Shown: positions 15,659-24,881, counted from the stretch's first letter. The stretch: DNA of 49,048 nucleotides from Sulfuritalea hydrogenivorans sk43H (GCA_945870205.1 CAMBRI010000004.1:1-49048), one strand, 5' to 3'. Numbers and translations are program-made. The notes: generated by a model from the sequence alone, not told the origin.

Positions 15659-17209
15659 ATGAAAAAACCTGCCCTCTTCATTCTCCTGGCGAGCGTTCTG
15701 GTTCTGGGCCTCGGCGGTTACGCGGCCTGGCGCACTTACGGTGCAAATGGCGACGCGCCAAAATACAAGCTGGCCAAGGCCGAAAGCGGCCCGCTTACGG
15801 CCGCCGTATCCGCCACCGGCACCCTGAACCCCGTGGTCTCGGTGCAGGTCGGATCGCAGGTCTCGGGGCAGATCAAGGAGATCCTGGTGGACTTCAATTC
15901 ACCTGTAAAGGAAAACCAGCTGATCGCCCGCATCGATCCGGAGACCTTCCAGTACCGCCTGCGCCAGGCCGAGGCCGACGTCGATGCGGCGCGTGCAGCG
16001 CTCGGCGTGCAACAGGCCGAGGTCTTGCGCGCCCGGGCCAACCTGGCCGAATTCGAGCGCGACTTCGAGCGCAAGAAACTGCTGGTCGAAAAGAATTTCA
16101 TTTCCGCGGCCGAGCGCGAGAAGGCGCAAAGCGTTTTTGACGCGGGCCGCGCCTCGCTGCAGGTGGCGCAATCACAAGCAAAGAACAGCGAGGCACAGGT
16201 GCGCCAGCGCGAAGCCCAACTGGCGCAGGCCCGCATCGATCTGGAACGTACCGCAATCAAGGCGCCGGTCGATGGCATCGTCGTCAAGCGCAGCATCGAG
16301 CCGGGGCAGACCGTGGCCGCCAGCCTGCAATCGCCCGAACTGTTCGTCATCGCCAAGAATCTGAACGACATGCAGGTCGAAACGTCGATCGACGAGGCAG
16401 ATGTCGGACGCATCCGCGTCGGACAGAAGTCCAGCTTCACGGTCGACGCCTTTCCCGGCCGCAGCTTTGAGGGCGAGGTCAAGCAGGTACGCAAGGCGGC
16501 GACCGTGGTCTCCAACGTCGTCACCTACACCGTGGTGATTTCCGCCGCCAACCCTGAACTTACCCTGCTGCCGGGCATGACGGCGAACGTGCGCATCATC
16601 ACGGCACAAAAGGAAAAAACACTCAAGCTGCCGAACGCGGCGCTGCGCTTCCGCCCCCCGGGCGCAGGCGACGAAAAAAAGGCCGCGACACCCGCATCAC
16701 CTCCGCCGGCACCTGCGGCAGTCGCTTCGGGCGGCGGTCCAGGTGGTGGTGGCGGTTTTGCCCAGCAACGCGAGCGACTGGTCGCCGAACTCAAGCTCGA
16801 TGCTGCTCAGCAAACCAAAGTAGACGCAATCTTCGAGGGCATGCGCGACAAGTTCAGGTCCGCGCGCGACCTACCTGATGCGGAAAAGCCAAAAGCGCAG
16901 GAGCGCAATCGCGCCGAGATCCGCGAGAAGGTTGCTGCGATCCTGGCGCCCGAACAGAAGCTGCGCTATCAGGAAATGGCCAGTGAGGCGCAGGCCGCCC
17001 GCGCCGGTGGTGGCGGTGGCAGCGGCCGGGTCTGGATCATGGGCGAGGATGGCAGCCCGAAGGCAATCAGCGTTCGCCTCGGTTTGACGGATGGCAGCAT
17101 GACCGAGCTTGTCTCCGGTGACATCAAGGAAGGTACTGAAGTGATCGTCGGTCAGCAGACCGCGAATACGCCGAAGCCCGCCGGCGCCCCCGGTCCACGC
17201 CTGTTCTGA
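15659..17209 (+). CDS. MacA-like periplasmic adaptor with an inserted Spy/CpxP-like helical domain
   Basis: This 516-residue membrane-fusion protein has an N-terminal membrane helix and a lipoyl/barrel-sandwich half (VSVQVGSQVSGQIKEILVDF). A long alpha-hairpin coiled coil spans residues ~95-200, followed by the second lipoyl half (RTAIKAPVDGIVVKRSIEPG) and beta-barrel (LTLLPGMTANVRI). MacA proteins are usually ~370-390 residues. Here residues ~333-455 interrupt the end: a Pro/Ala/Gly linker, a helical block (LVAELKLDAAQQTKVDAIF ... VAAILAPEQKLRYQEM) that resembles LTxxQ-type Spy/CpxP helices, and a second Gly linker. The membrane-proximal domain resumes at RVWIMGEDG. It works with the ABC pair encoded next. 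A TAGAAT box ends six bases before the ATG. Confidence 0.9.
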   Translation: MKKPALFILLASVLVLGLGGYAAWRTYGANGDAPKYKLAKAESGPLTAAVSATGTLNPVVSVQVGSQVSGQIKEILVDFNSPVKENQLIARIDPETFQYRLRQAEADVDAARAALGVQQAEVLRARANLAEFERDFERKKLLVEKNFISAAEREKAQSVFDAGRASLQVAQSQAKNSEAQVRQREAQLAQARIDLERTAIKAPVDGIVVKRSIEPGQTVAASLQSPELFVIAKNLNDMQVETSIDEADVGRIRVGQKSSFTVDAFPGRSFEGEVKQVRKAATVVSNVVTYTVVISAANPELTLLPGMTANVRIITAQKEKTLKLPNAALRFRPPGAGDEKKAATPASPPPAPAAVASGGGPGGGGGFAQQRERLVAELKLDAAQQTKVDAIFEGMRDKFRSARDLPDAEKPKAQERNRAEIREKVAAILAPEQKLRYQEMASEAQAARAGGGGGSGRVWIMGEDGSPKAISVRLGLTDGSMTELVSGDIKEGTEVIVGQQTANTPKPAGAPGPRLF

Positions 17210-17220
17210 GTCTCCCCACC

Positions 17221-17937
17221 ATGGCGGAAGCGCTGATTCGGGTCGAGGAACTCGCCAAGGAGTACCGCATGGGCAGCAATGTGGTGCCGGCCCTGTGCGG
17301 CGTCAGCCTGGATATCGCGGCGGGCGAATTTGTCGCCGTCATGGGGCCGTCCGGTTCAGGTAAATCCACGTTCATGAATCTGCTGGGTTGCCTGGATCAC
17401 CCCAGTGGCGGCCGCTACTGGCTGGACGGGCAGGAAGTTTCGCAACTCTCGGGCGACGAACTGGCCCGCGTACGCAACCGCAAGCTGGGCTTTGTCTTTC
17501 AGCATTTCAACCTGCTGGCCCGCACCTCGGCCCTGGACAATGTGTCCCTGCCGCTTCTTTACAGCGAAATGCCGCCAACGGAGCGCAAGCGGCATGCGGA
17601 GCAACGCCTTGCCCAGGTGGGCCTCGCCCAGCGCATGGACCATCACCCGGCACAACTCTCGGGTGGCCAGCAGCAGCGCGTGGCCATTGCCCGCGCACTG
17701 GTAAACGATCCTCAATTGGTGCTGGCCGACGAACCCACCGGGGCGCTCGACTCGCATACCAGCGTCGAAATAATGGCCCTGCTGCAACAGCTCAACCGTG
17801 AAGGCATCACCATCGTCCTGGTGACTCACGAGCACGACGTCGCACATTTTGCCGGGCGCATCATTACTTTCCGCGACGGCAAGATCATCGAAGACAAAAC
17901 CAACGTCGCCAACGACGCGGCAGCGCAGTTGCAATGA
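17221..17937 (+). CDS. MacB-type ABC transporter ATPase
   Basis: This 238-residue cytoplasmic ATPase is of the MacB/LolD class. Walker A is GPSGSGKST, the Q-loop lies in FVFQHFNLL, the signature is LSGGQQQRVAIARAL, Walker B is LVLADEPTGALDS, and the switch His is in VTHEHDVA. It powers the mechanotransmission-type permease encoded next, whose start overlaps this stop by 4 nt (ATGA). In typical MacB the ATPase and membrane part are one chain; here they are split. It starts 11 nt after the adaptor gene. Confidence 0.93.
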   Translation: MAEALIRVEELAKEYRMGSNVVPALCGVSLDIAAGEFVAVMGPSGSGKSTFMNLLGCLDHPSGGRYWLDGQEVSQLSGDELARVRNRKLGFVFQHFNLLARTSALDNVSLPLLYSEMPPTERKRHAEQRLAQVGLAQRMDHHPAQLSGGQQQRVAIARALVNDPQLVLADEPTGALDSHTSVEIMALLQQLNREGITIVLVTHEHDVAHFAGRIITFRDGKIIEDKTNVANDAAAQLQ

Positions 17938-19166
17938 ACTTTACCGCGACTCTGCACATCGCCCTGCTCGCCCTGCGCGTGAACAAAATGCGCTCGGCAC
18001 TGACCATGCTCGGCATCATCATCGGCGTCGCCGCGGTAATCATCATGATCGCCGTCGGCGGCGGCGCACAGGCTCGGGTCGAAGACCAGATCCGCAGCCT
18101 TGGCTCCAACATCATCATGGTGCTGTCGGGTTCGATGACATCGGGCGGTGCGCGCGGCGGCATCGGCTCGCAGCCAACCATTTTCGAGGACGACGCCTAT
18201 GCCATGGGCCGCGAGATCGAGGAAATCCAGGCCGCCGCCCCAACGCTGCGCGGCAATGGGCAAGTGGTTTCCGGGAACACCAACTGGTCCACCATTTTCT
18301 ACGGCATCACGCCCGACTATCTCGAAGTGCGCGAATGGGCCATCGTCGAAGGCCGCGGCTTCGAACCGGCAGAGATGTCGGGCGCCGGCAAAGTGGTACT
18401 GATCGGACAGACCGTGGCGAAGAACATCTTCGGTGATGCCAGTCCGCTGGACCAGGTGGTCCGCGTACGCAAGGTGCCGCTGACCGTGATCGGAGTCCTT
18501 GATCGCAAAGGCCAGAGCATGACCGGGCAGGATCAGGACGACCTGATCTTGATACCCATCAGTACCGCCAGAAAGCGCATCCTCGGCGCGGCACAGGCCA
18601 AGTCCCGCAGCGTCTCCTCGATCATGGTCAAGGTGCGGCAAGGTGCCGACATGAACGATGCCGACCAGCGCATGCGCGAATTGCTGCGCCAGCGCCATCG
18701 GCTGCAGCAAGGGCAGGACGACGACTTCTTCGTGCGCAACCTGTCCGAGATCCTTCAAGCGCAGGAAGCATCATCGAAGGTCATGACCCTGCTGCTTGCC
18801 GCGGTAGCCTCGGTATCGCTCTTGGTCGGCGGCATCGGCATCATGAACATCATGCTGGTTTCGGTCACCGAGCGTACCCGCGAAATCGGGCTGCGCATGG
18901 CGGTTGGCGCGCGCGCGCGGGACATCCTGACCCAGTTTCTGGTCGAGGCCGTTACGCTTTCCCTGATCGGCGGCGCCATCGGCATCCTGCTCGGCATCAG
19001 TGGCGCCACGGCAATTGCCGAACTCGCCGGCTGGCGCACCGAACTCTCCGGCAGCTCGATCGTCCTCGCCGCCGGCTTTGCCGGTGCGGTCGGCATATTT
19101 TTCGGCTACTACCCGGCCAAGAAAGCTTCGCGCCTGTTACCCATCGAAGCCTTGCGCTACGAATAA
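17934..19166 (+). CDS. MacB-type ABC transporter permease
   Basis: This 410-residue permease has one membrane helix near the N-terminus (LTMLGIIIGVAAVIIMIAVG), a ~220-residue periplasmic MacB_PCD domain, and the FtsX-like three-helix block at the C-terminus (VSLLVGGIGIMNIMLVSVTE, then REIGLRMAVGARARDILTQF). With the adaptor and ATPase it should make a tripartite exporter with an outer-membrane TolC-type channel, which is not encoded in this window. Substrates of this group include peptides, macrolides and lipopeptides; none can be assigned here. Confidence 0.92.
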   Translation: MNFTATLHIALLALRVNKMRSALTMLGIIIGVAAVIIMIAVGGGAQARVEDQIRSLGSNIIMVLSGSMTSGGARGGIGSQPTIFEDDAYAMGREIEEIQAAAPTLRGNGQVVSGNTNWSTIFYGITPDYLEVREWAIVEGRGFEPAEMSGAGKVVLIGQTVAKNIFGDASPLDQVVRVRKVPLTVIGVLDRKGQSMTGQDQDDLILIPISTARKRILGAAQAKSRSVSSIMVKVRQGADMNDADQRMRELLRQRHRLQQGQDDDFFVRNLSEILQAQEASSKVMTLLLAAVASVSLLVGGIGIMNIMLVSVTERTREIGLRMAVGARARDILTQFLVEAVTLSLIGGAIGILLGISGATAIAELAGWRTELSGSSIVLAAGFAGAVGIFFGYYPAKKASRLLPIEALRYE

Positions 19167-19305
19167 CCGGCATACGGATTCCGCAATCAGCAAACCGTCG
19201 TGCGCTGCACAATGCCGTGAGAGTATTTCCGAACCTTGATCTCCGGTCCTCCAGCAGAGTGAACCGACAAAAACAAAGGCCCGCAATAGCTGCTTTCTTG
19301 CTATC

Positions 19306-21870
19306 GTGACGCCGGTGAACTCCCTTGCCTCCAATCAGACGCGCCAAGCGCTGAGCTACCTCGCCTTCGCCATCGTCGCCATCGCGAGTCTGATCTTCTG
19401 GGGCATCGAACTCAGGATTTCAATGGCAGGCTACGACGCGCGTGAAGAAGATGCACTCGTCCTGTACCAGCAGCGTCAGCTCGAACTCAAATCCGAAGCG
19501 ATTCGCGACCTGATGCACGAGGTGTATCAGACCGGCCGCACGATATCCTTGCTGCCCGCGACTCGCGGTGCGCAGGGCAGAAACCGGGGCTCTGTCAGCG
19601 AAGACGTGGTCAGGCAGAAGCGCCTCTCCGTTGACACGCACCGCATGCTGCAACAGGTGTTTGCCAACCTGCGCGCCTACGTCCGTGTGTCGGAAATCTA
19701 TTTCATCTTGGATGGCTTCGATCCGGGCAGGGGTGAAGTGCCTTTCTTCATGTACGACGGATCGTCAAGTGACCAGTCTGCCGGTTCATCGGCCTCAGAC
19801 CCGGCCAGCGACCTGCCTGAAGAACTAGAAAGCTTCGAGTATGCGGAAATCGTGCGTCAACTGGCCTGGTTCCGTGCCAATGCCCCGACCTTCCGCTATG
19901 AAAAAGAGCTGAACAACATTCCCGCCCTGATCTCGCCGCAACTGCTGACTTGCGACAACACGCAGTACGTCTCTAAGCGGAACGGTAATCCGCGCGACGC
20001 CGACGGCTTCGTCTATTCGATCCCGGCCTACGACGACCTGACCGGCAAGTTCAAGGGGCAGGTCTCGATCATCATTCGCGCCAATGTTTTCGAGGCCAAG
20101 CTGATCGACATTCCCTTTTTACCCGTAACGATGGCCGACAAAGCCAGGATGGCGGCCGAAGGCTGGGACATGCCGCCGCCTTCGCCCTACGTGCTGGTCG
20201 AACGCGATCAAAAAATCGAAATTGCGGACCGACGCAACACGCTGCTCAGCAAAGGACTTGACGCGGCACTGGCGGACCGCACGCAGGTCGGGCGCTGGGC
20301 ATCGCTGCGACTCGAACTGCCGGGCTCGGGACAATGGCAATTACATCACTACATGACCGTAGCGGAGATTGACGAACTGGTGGGCGGCATACGCAGCGCA
20401 AAACAGCTGTCTATTGATGGCCGGGTGCTGCTGCTGCTGGTGCTTGGCTCCTTTCTTGGCTGGGGCTTCTGGCTAATGCGCGCCTCGCGTCGCGAACTGA
20501 TCAAGATGTCGCATTACGACTTGCTGACGGACCTGCCGAATCGCCGCCTTTTCTTCGAACGCATGGAAAGCGGCATGGCGCGGTCGAAGCGGAACGGCAC
20601 GCGGATGGGGCTATTTTTTGTAGATCTTGCCGGGCTCAATGCGATCAACGACCGCCATGGGCATCACGGCGGCGATCTCTTGCTGATCAAGATGGCGGAT
20701 CGACTGCACGAACACCTGCGTCAAACCGACGGCATTTTCGGCACCGCAAGCGACAGCACGGTTTCGACGCCAGGCAAATCATCGGCTTCGCTCAACTTCA
20801 TGGTGTCACGCCTCGGCGGTGACGAATTCACCATCGTTTGCGAAGACATGCGCTCCGCCGACGACCTTTTCATCGTTGCCGAACGCATTGCCGACTGTGT
20901 CCATGAGCCCTTTGCATTGGGCAGCGAGACGGTCGAGATCGCTCTCAACATAGGGGCGGCGCTTTTTCCTGACGATGCCGCGGATGCCGAGCGACTGCTG
21001 ATGAGCGCCGACAGCGCGATGCACGAGTGCAAGGACACCCACAGCCGCTACGTTCTGTTCAATGAGGAAATGCGCCAGCGCGCCGAGCGCCAGCATCTGC
21101 TGGTCCTGGAATTGATCGGTGCATTGCAGAAGGGACAATTCGAACTCTATTACCAGCCGAAAGAGGTGTTCCTCGACGGCAAGGTGGTTTCGATGGAGGC
21201 CCTGATCCGGTGGCATCACCCCAGCCTTGGCCTGGTGTCGCCGACCGAGTTCATCCCGATCCTGGAACGCAATGGCGGCATCGTCGAAGTTGGCGAGTGG
21301 ATTCTTAAGCAGGCATGCTGCGATCTGGATCGACTGGCCGCGGCGGGCTTTCCAGACATCCGCCTGAGTATCAACGTATCCATCCGTCAATTGGGGCAGG
21401 GACGTTTTCGCGATTTCCTGCAATCAACGCTGGAAAGAACGGGGATCGAGGCCCGCCGGCTGATTCTCGAGATCACCGAGACCCTGGTGATGGACGACCT
21501 CAAGAAGGGACGGGAAACCTTGCTGGGCTTCAAGGCTCTTGGCGTGAGCCTGGCCATTGACGACTTTGGGTCCGGCTACAGTTCGCTCACCTATTTACAG
21601 CACTTGCCACTCGACAGCCTGAAGATCGACAAGAGCCTGATCGACGGCATGATCGACGAGCGCTCGATCCATGTCGTCGAGTCAGTGATCCGGCTTGCCC
21701 AGGGACTGTCGCTCAAGACCATTGCCGAAGGGATCGAGACCGAGGAGCAACGCGCCCTGATCGGCCGACTGGGTTGCGACATGATTCAGGGCTTTTTGCT
21801 GTCCCGCCCCTTGCCCCTGGCAACAATCATCGACTGGCTTAACGAGCGCAAAGGCACCGCTACTACCTGA
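19306..21870 (+). CDS. Membrane GGDEF-EAL protein (cyclic-di-GMP turnover)
   Basis: The product is 854 residues. A first membrane helix (~residues 15-35) and a second (~370-392, VLLLLVLGSFLGWGFWLM) bracket a ~330-residue periplasmic sensor region. The GGDEF domain has the intact motif at 504-508 (cyclase). The EAL domain has E631-A-L, LEITETLV, DDFGSGYSSL and AEGIETEEQ, so a phosphodiesterase is also expected. A ~20-residue low-complexity segment (GTASDSTVSTPGKSSASL) interrupts the cyclase just before GGDEF, and no RxxD inhibitory site is visible there. Start: GTG at 19306, chosen for length, with no clear ribosome site; GTG 19315 is an alternative. Confidence 0.92.
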   Translation: MTPVNSLASNQTRQALSYLAFAIVAIASLIFWGIELRISMAGYDAREEDALVLYQQRQLELKSEAIRDLMHEVYQTGRTISLLPATRGAQGRNRGSVSEDVVRQKRLSVDTHRMLQQVFANLRAYVRVSEIYFILDGFDPGRGEVPFFMYDGSSSDQSAGSSASDPASDLPEELESFEYAEIVRQLAWFRANAPTFRYEKELNNIPALISPQLLTCDNTQYVSKRNGNPRDADGFVYSIPAYDDLTGKFKGQVSIIIRANVFEAKLIDIPFLPVTMADKARMAAEGWDMPPPSPYVLVERDQKIEIADRRNTLLSKGLDAALADRTQVGRWASLRLELPGSGQWQLHHYMTVAEIDELVGGIRSAKQLSIDGRVLLLLVLGSFLGWGFWLMRASRRELIKMSHYDLLTDLPNRRLFFERMESGMARSKRNGTRMGLFFVDLAGLNAINDRHGHHGGDLLLIKMADRLHEHLRQTDGIFGTASDSTVSTPGKSSASLNFMVSRLGGDEFTIVCEDMRSADDLFIVAERIADCVHEPFALGSETVEIALNIGAALFPDDAADAERLLMSADSAMHECKDTHSRYVLFNEEMRQRAERQHLLVLELIGALQKGQFELYYQPKEVFLDGKVVSMEALIRWHHPSLGLVSPTEFIPILERNGGIVEVGEWILKQACCDLDRLAAAGFPDIRLSINVSIRQLGQGRFRDFLQSTLERTGIEARRLILEITETLVMDDLKKGRETLLGFKALGVSLAIDDFGSGYSSLTYLQHLPLDSLKIDKSLIDGMIDERSIHVVESVIRLAQGLSLKTIAEGIETEEQRALIGRLGCDMIQGFLLSRPLPLATIIDWLNERKGTATT

Positions 21871-21979
21871 GCAGCAGACGCGGGGCAGGCAGCGCGCAGG
21901 CCTTGGCAGTCAGGTAATCCTCGATTTCATGCGCCGAGCGAAACCCGAGGCATATGGCCTGTGCCGCAGATTGCGTCAT
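21863..21979 (-). CDS. Possible small protein or 3' remnant of a gene (38 codons)
   Basis: A short minus-strand frame starting at ATG 21979 contains AICLGFRSAHEIEDYLTAKA and ends a few residues after PAPRLLLR. The frame stays open and protein-like for 15 more codons upstream with no better start. Composition looks coding, but I recognise no family. It overlaps the 3' end of the GGDEF-EAL gene by 8 nt. It could be the tail of a deleted gene or chance. Confidence 0.25.
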   Translation of the reverse strand: MTQSAAQAICLGFRSAHEIEDYLTAKACALPAPRLLLR

Positions 21980-22087
21980 TGCGATCCATCGCGACCCGAG
22001 TACTGCGGATTTGAGCCCGCCGTGTCATGCCCACCATGCCGGCCCGCGGATCATGGATAATCGAATTTTCCAATCGCGCAACCGCTC

Positions 22088-23599
22088 ATGGCTGAAGAAG
22101 TCGAACTCAAACTCGCGCTTGCAGAAGGCCATCAATCGCGTTTCCTGCGCCATCCCTTGCTCAGGCTGGCCGTCCTGCGCCATGTCGAGACTCTCGACAA
22201 TATCTACTACGACACCGCGGAACTTTCCCTGCGTCGCCGCGGCATTGCGCTGCGCCTGCGACGCAAGGGCCGCGAGTGGCTGCAAACCGTAAAACTTGCA
22301 GGGAGTTCGAGCGCCGGCCTGACCAGTCGGCCCGAATGGGAAGGCCCGTATGGCGGACATTTCGATTTTTCGGCAGTGGATGCCGCGGCTGTCCGCGAGT
22401 GGTTGCAGCGCCCCAAGCTGCTGGCGCGCATCATCCCCATTTGCGAAACGCGTTTTCGCCGCATCACATGGAAATTCCTGGCCGATCCAGGCGCCGTATT
22501 GCTGACGCTGGATCGCGGCTGGATCATTGCCAATGGTCGGCGGGAGGCCATTTCAGAAGTCGAACTCGAGCTTGCCGAGGCGCCGGTGCAGGCCATCTTC
22601 GAGCTTGCCGGCCAACTCGCCCGACGCGTCGCATTGACCCCTTCGGTATTGTCCAAGGCGGAACGCGGCTATCGCCTGCATGCCGGCACGCCGGCAATGC
22701 CGGTCGCGGCCGAAACTGTCCAGCTGTCCTCCGCCATGGCGCCCGCGGACGCCTTTCGCCGCATTGCACTGTCCTGCCTCGAGCACCTGCAGCAGAATCA
22801 TTCCGGCGCGCTGGGCGGCAACGATCCGGAATATATTCATCAGATGGGCGTCGCCACGCGCCGCTTGCGTGCCGCAATGCATCTGTTCGCGTCCTTGCTG
22901 GCCCCTGACTTCTCCAGCTCCCTTCGCGACAGGCTGATGGAGTTGATGGCGCGTCTGGGCCATGTCCACGACCTAGATGTGCTGCTCGCCGAGATCGTCA
23001 ACCCGGTACTCTGCGCCCTGCCCGATGAGCCTCGACTGCCTGCATTGGCCAGCGAAATCACAAAGCGCTGCTATGCGGCGCGCGAACGGACGATTGAATT
23101 GCTTGCCGCCCCGGACTACGGGCGTTCGCTGCTGTTGGCACTCGAATCCCTGCATGCCATGGCGAGCAATGATCCAGCCATGAGGCCTCTGCATGGCTTT
23201 GCCTCCGAACGTCTGAAGCACCTGCACCAAAAGCTCAGACGGCAGGCGAAAGCGCTGCGTGTGGAAGATCCGTTGTCGCTGCGCGCGTTGCGTCTCGCCG
23301 TCAAGCGCATGCGCTATGCGCTGGAGTTTTTTTCACCCCTGACGGAAAAGCGGGGTTTGCAGTCCATGCTCAAACAACTCGCCACCGTACGGGACACCCT
23401 GGGACAACTCAACGACCTTGCCTGCGCCGGCGCCATGCTCATGAACGCCGCCGGCAGCGACCCCGGGCTGCGCGAAGCGGTAACCCTGATCGGCGGCTGG
23501 CACGGCCCGCGCCATGCCAGACTGTCGGCCAGGCTGTCGCCTGAGTTGCGCCGCCTGGCCCGGCTGCGCCTGCCTAAGCTCTGCCATGACACCAAGTAA
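22088..23599 (+). CDS. CYTH-CHAD protein (inorganic triphosphatase-like)
   Basis: The product is 503 residues. The N-terminal CYTH tunnel domain (1-~200) opens with the metal-binding E-x-E-x-K motif (E4, E6, K8). It has many inward Arg/Lys and Glu strands, such as LRRRGIALRLRRKG and EVELELAEAP. This domain hydrolyses triphosphate in E. coli YgiF. The C-terminal CHAD domain (~225-490) is a His/Arg-rich helical bundle (HQMGVATRRLRAAMHLF, LRLAVKRMRYALEFF) that binds polyphosphate. Together they suggest a role at polyphosphate granules or in triphosphate clean-up. The next functional gene encodes a SixA-type phosphatase, a frequent CHAD neighbour. No ribosome site is evident before ATG 22088. Confidence 0.92.
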   Translation: MAEEVELKLALAEGHQSRFLRHPLLRLAVLRHVETLDNIYYDTAELSLRRRGIALRLRRKGREWLQTVKLAGSSSAGLTSRPEWEGPYGGHFDFSAVDAAAVREWLQRPKLLARIIPICETRFRRITWKFLADPGAVLLTLDRGWIIANGRREAISEVELELAEAPVQAIFELAGQLARRVALTPSVLSKAERGYRLHAGTPAMPVAAETVQLSSAMAPADAFRRIALSCLEHLQQNHSGALGGNDPEYIHQMGVATRRLRAAMHLFASLLAPDFSSSLRDRLMELMARLGHVHDLDVLLAEIVNPVLCALPDEPRLPALASEITKRCYAARERTIELLAAPDYGRSLLLALESLHAMASNDPAMRPLHGFASERLKHLHQKLRRQAKALRVEDPLSLRALRLAVKRMRYALEFFSPLTEKRGLQSMLKQLATVRDTLGQLNDLACAGAMLMNAAGSDPGLREAVTLIGGWHGPRHARLSARLSPELRRLARLRLPKLCHDTK

Positions 23600-23638
23600 T
23601 ACGCATGTAACGATCAAGGCTCAGCCTTGGCCCTTCCC

Positions 23639-23752
23639 CCTGACGCTCATGGCACCGAGCGCCGCCCGCCGCAGATGAAACACGCGAAGCGCCGGTTGTT
23701 CGCCCGCCCCCCTTCCCCCCTCGCGAGGGGTTGCGAATCGGCGCGTTGCGCT
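23639..23752 (+). repeat. Dispersed ~114-bp repeat, copy 1
   Basis: This intergenic block begins CCTGACGCTCATGGCACCGA, contains GATGAAACACGCGAA and TTCGCCCGCCCCCCTTCC, and has a CCCC-TCGCGA-GGGG palindrome. It matches 25429-25542 read on the opposite strand at roughly 80 percent by eye, with matching ends. No transposase is present. It sits between the CHAD and SixA genes. Confidence 0.85.
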
Positions 23753-23805
23753 CGATGTTTTGCCCGACACCCAATGTGCTGTTTTACCTCAATGGAGACC
23801 TGCAG

Positions 23806-24267
23806 ATGGACCTGATACTCTGGCGCCATGCCGAAGCTGCGGAAGGCGACAGCGCCACCCCGGATCACAAGCGGCGCCTGACGGCTCGCGGCGAAAAGCA
23901 GGCGAAGCAGGTTGCGCGCTGGCTGCGCGAGCATCTGCCGCGTAAACGACGGGTTCTTGTCAGTCCCGCCGAACGCACCCAGCAGACGGCAAACGCCTTG
24001 GAAATGGCCTATGAAATCGAGCCCAAGCTGAGCATGGGCGCTTCGACGATGGATGTGCTGACCGCCGCCGGCTGGCCCGACCAGGGCGGTGCAGTCCTGA
24101 TAGTCGGGCATCAACCGACCCTCGGACGCGTGGCGGCCCTGCTGCTGGGCGGCGAGGAGGCTGACTGGTCAATCAAGAAAGGCGGCGTCTGGTGGTTCTC
24201 CAACCGAGTTCGCAACGATGATGCACAAACCGTGCTGCGCGTCGTCCTCAACCCGGAATTTGCCTGA
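23806..24267 (+). CDS. SixA-type phosphohistidine phosphatase
   Basis: This 153-residue histidine-phosphatase-superfamily protein has the phosphate-accepting motif R7-H8-A-E-A at the N-terminus (MDLILWRHAEA), a conserved VLVSPAERTQQTA block and the second histidine in VGHQPTLGRV. SixA in E. coli removes phosphate from phosphohistidine proteins of the phosphotransferase system. The start at 23806 has GGAGA eight bases upstream; a longer frame from 23731 would run into the repeat and has no support. It lies just downstream of the CYTH-CHAD gene, an arrangement common in bacteria, so its natural substrate may relate to phosphate or polyphosphate metabolism. Confidence 0.88.
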   Translation: MDLILWRHAEAAEGDSATPDHKRRLTARGEKQAKQVARWLREHLPRKRRVLVSPAERTQQTANALEMAYEIEPKLSMGASTMDVLTAAGWPDQGGAVLIVGHQPTLGRVAALLLGGEEADWSIKKGGVWWFSNRVRNDDAQTVLRVVLNPEFA

Positions 24268-24380
24268 AGCCAAGACCCGGCAGGAACGGCCGGCTTCATG
24301 ACAGTTGCAGAAACCGCCGGCTTTTGATATTTTAGGCATCGATATTTTCATTCTGCCGTGCCAACCTGAGCCCAGCCCCC

Positions 24381-24881
24381 ATGTCAAAGAAATCCGTTGC
24401 CGCCTCGTCCGACACCGAAACTCGTGCCACGTCGGAACACGCCCCCGACCTGCGGATGTGGCTGCGCATGCTGGCCTGCACCAACCTGATCGAGAACCAC
24501 ATCCGGGGGCGTTTGCGTGCCGAGTTCGACATCACGCTGCCGCGCTTCGACCTGATGTCTCAGCTTGAGCGCTCGCCGCAGGGGCTCAAGATGGGCGAAC
24601 TGTCCAAACGCATGATGGTCACCGGCGGCAATGTCACCGGCATTACCGATCAACTCGTTGCTGAAAAACTGGTAATCCGCGAGGACAGCCCGGCAGACAG
24701 GCGTGCCTATATCGTCAAACTGACACCGGAAGGCCGCCGCAGCTTCCGCAAGATGGCTGAGTCCCATGAAAAATGGGTGCTTTCGCTGTTCGAGGGGATG
24801 GATGAAAAGCAGCGCAAGCAACTCTATGAGCTGCTCGCCCTGTTGAAATCGAGTGCGCAAAAGGCTGCCGCAAAAAGGTAA
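24381..24881 (+). CDS. MarR-family transcriptional regulator
   Basis: The product is 166 residues. A winged helix-turn-helix is visible: LPRFDLMSQLERSPQGLKMG, LSKRMMVTGGNVTGITDQL (recognition helix) and the wing EDSPADRRAYIVKLTPEGRR. The C-terminal helices dimerise. MarR proteins usually repress nearby genes and respond to phenolic or other small ligands. The convergent neighbour is a dead aldo/keto reductase gene, so the original target may be lost or elsewhere. The stop codons of the two genes abut (24881/24882). Confidence 0.92.
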   Translation: MSKKSVAASSDTETRATSEHAPDLRMWLRMLACTNLIENHIRGRLRAEFDITLPRFDLMSQLERSPQGLKMGELSKRMMVTGGNVTGITDQLVAEKLVIREDSPADRRAYIVKLTPEGRRSFRKMAESHEKWVLSLFEGMDEKQRKQLYELLALLKSSAQKAAAKR

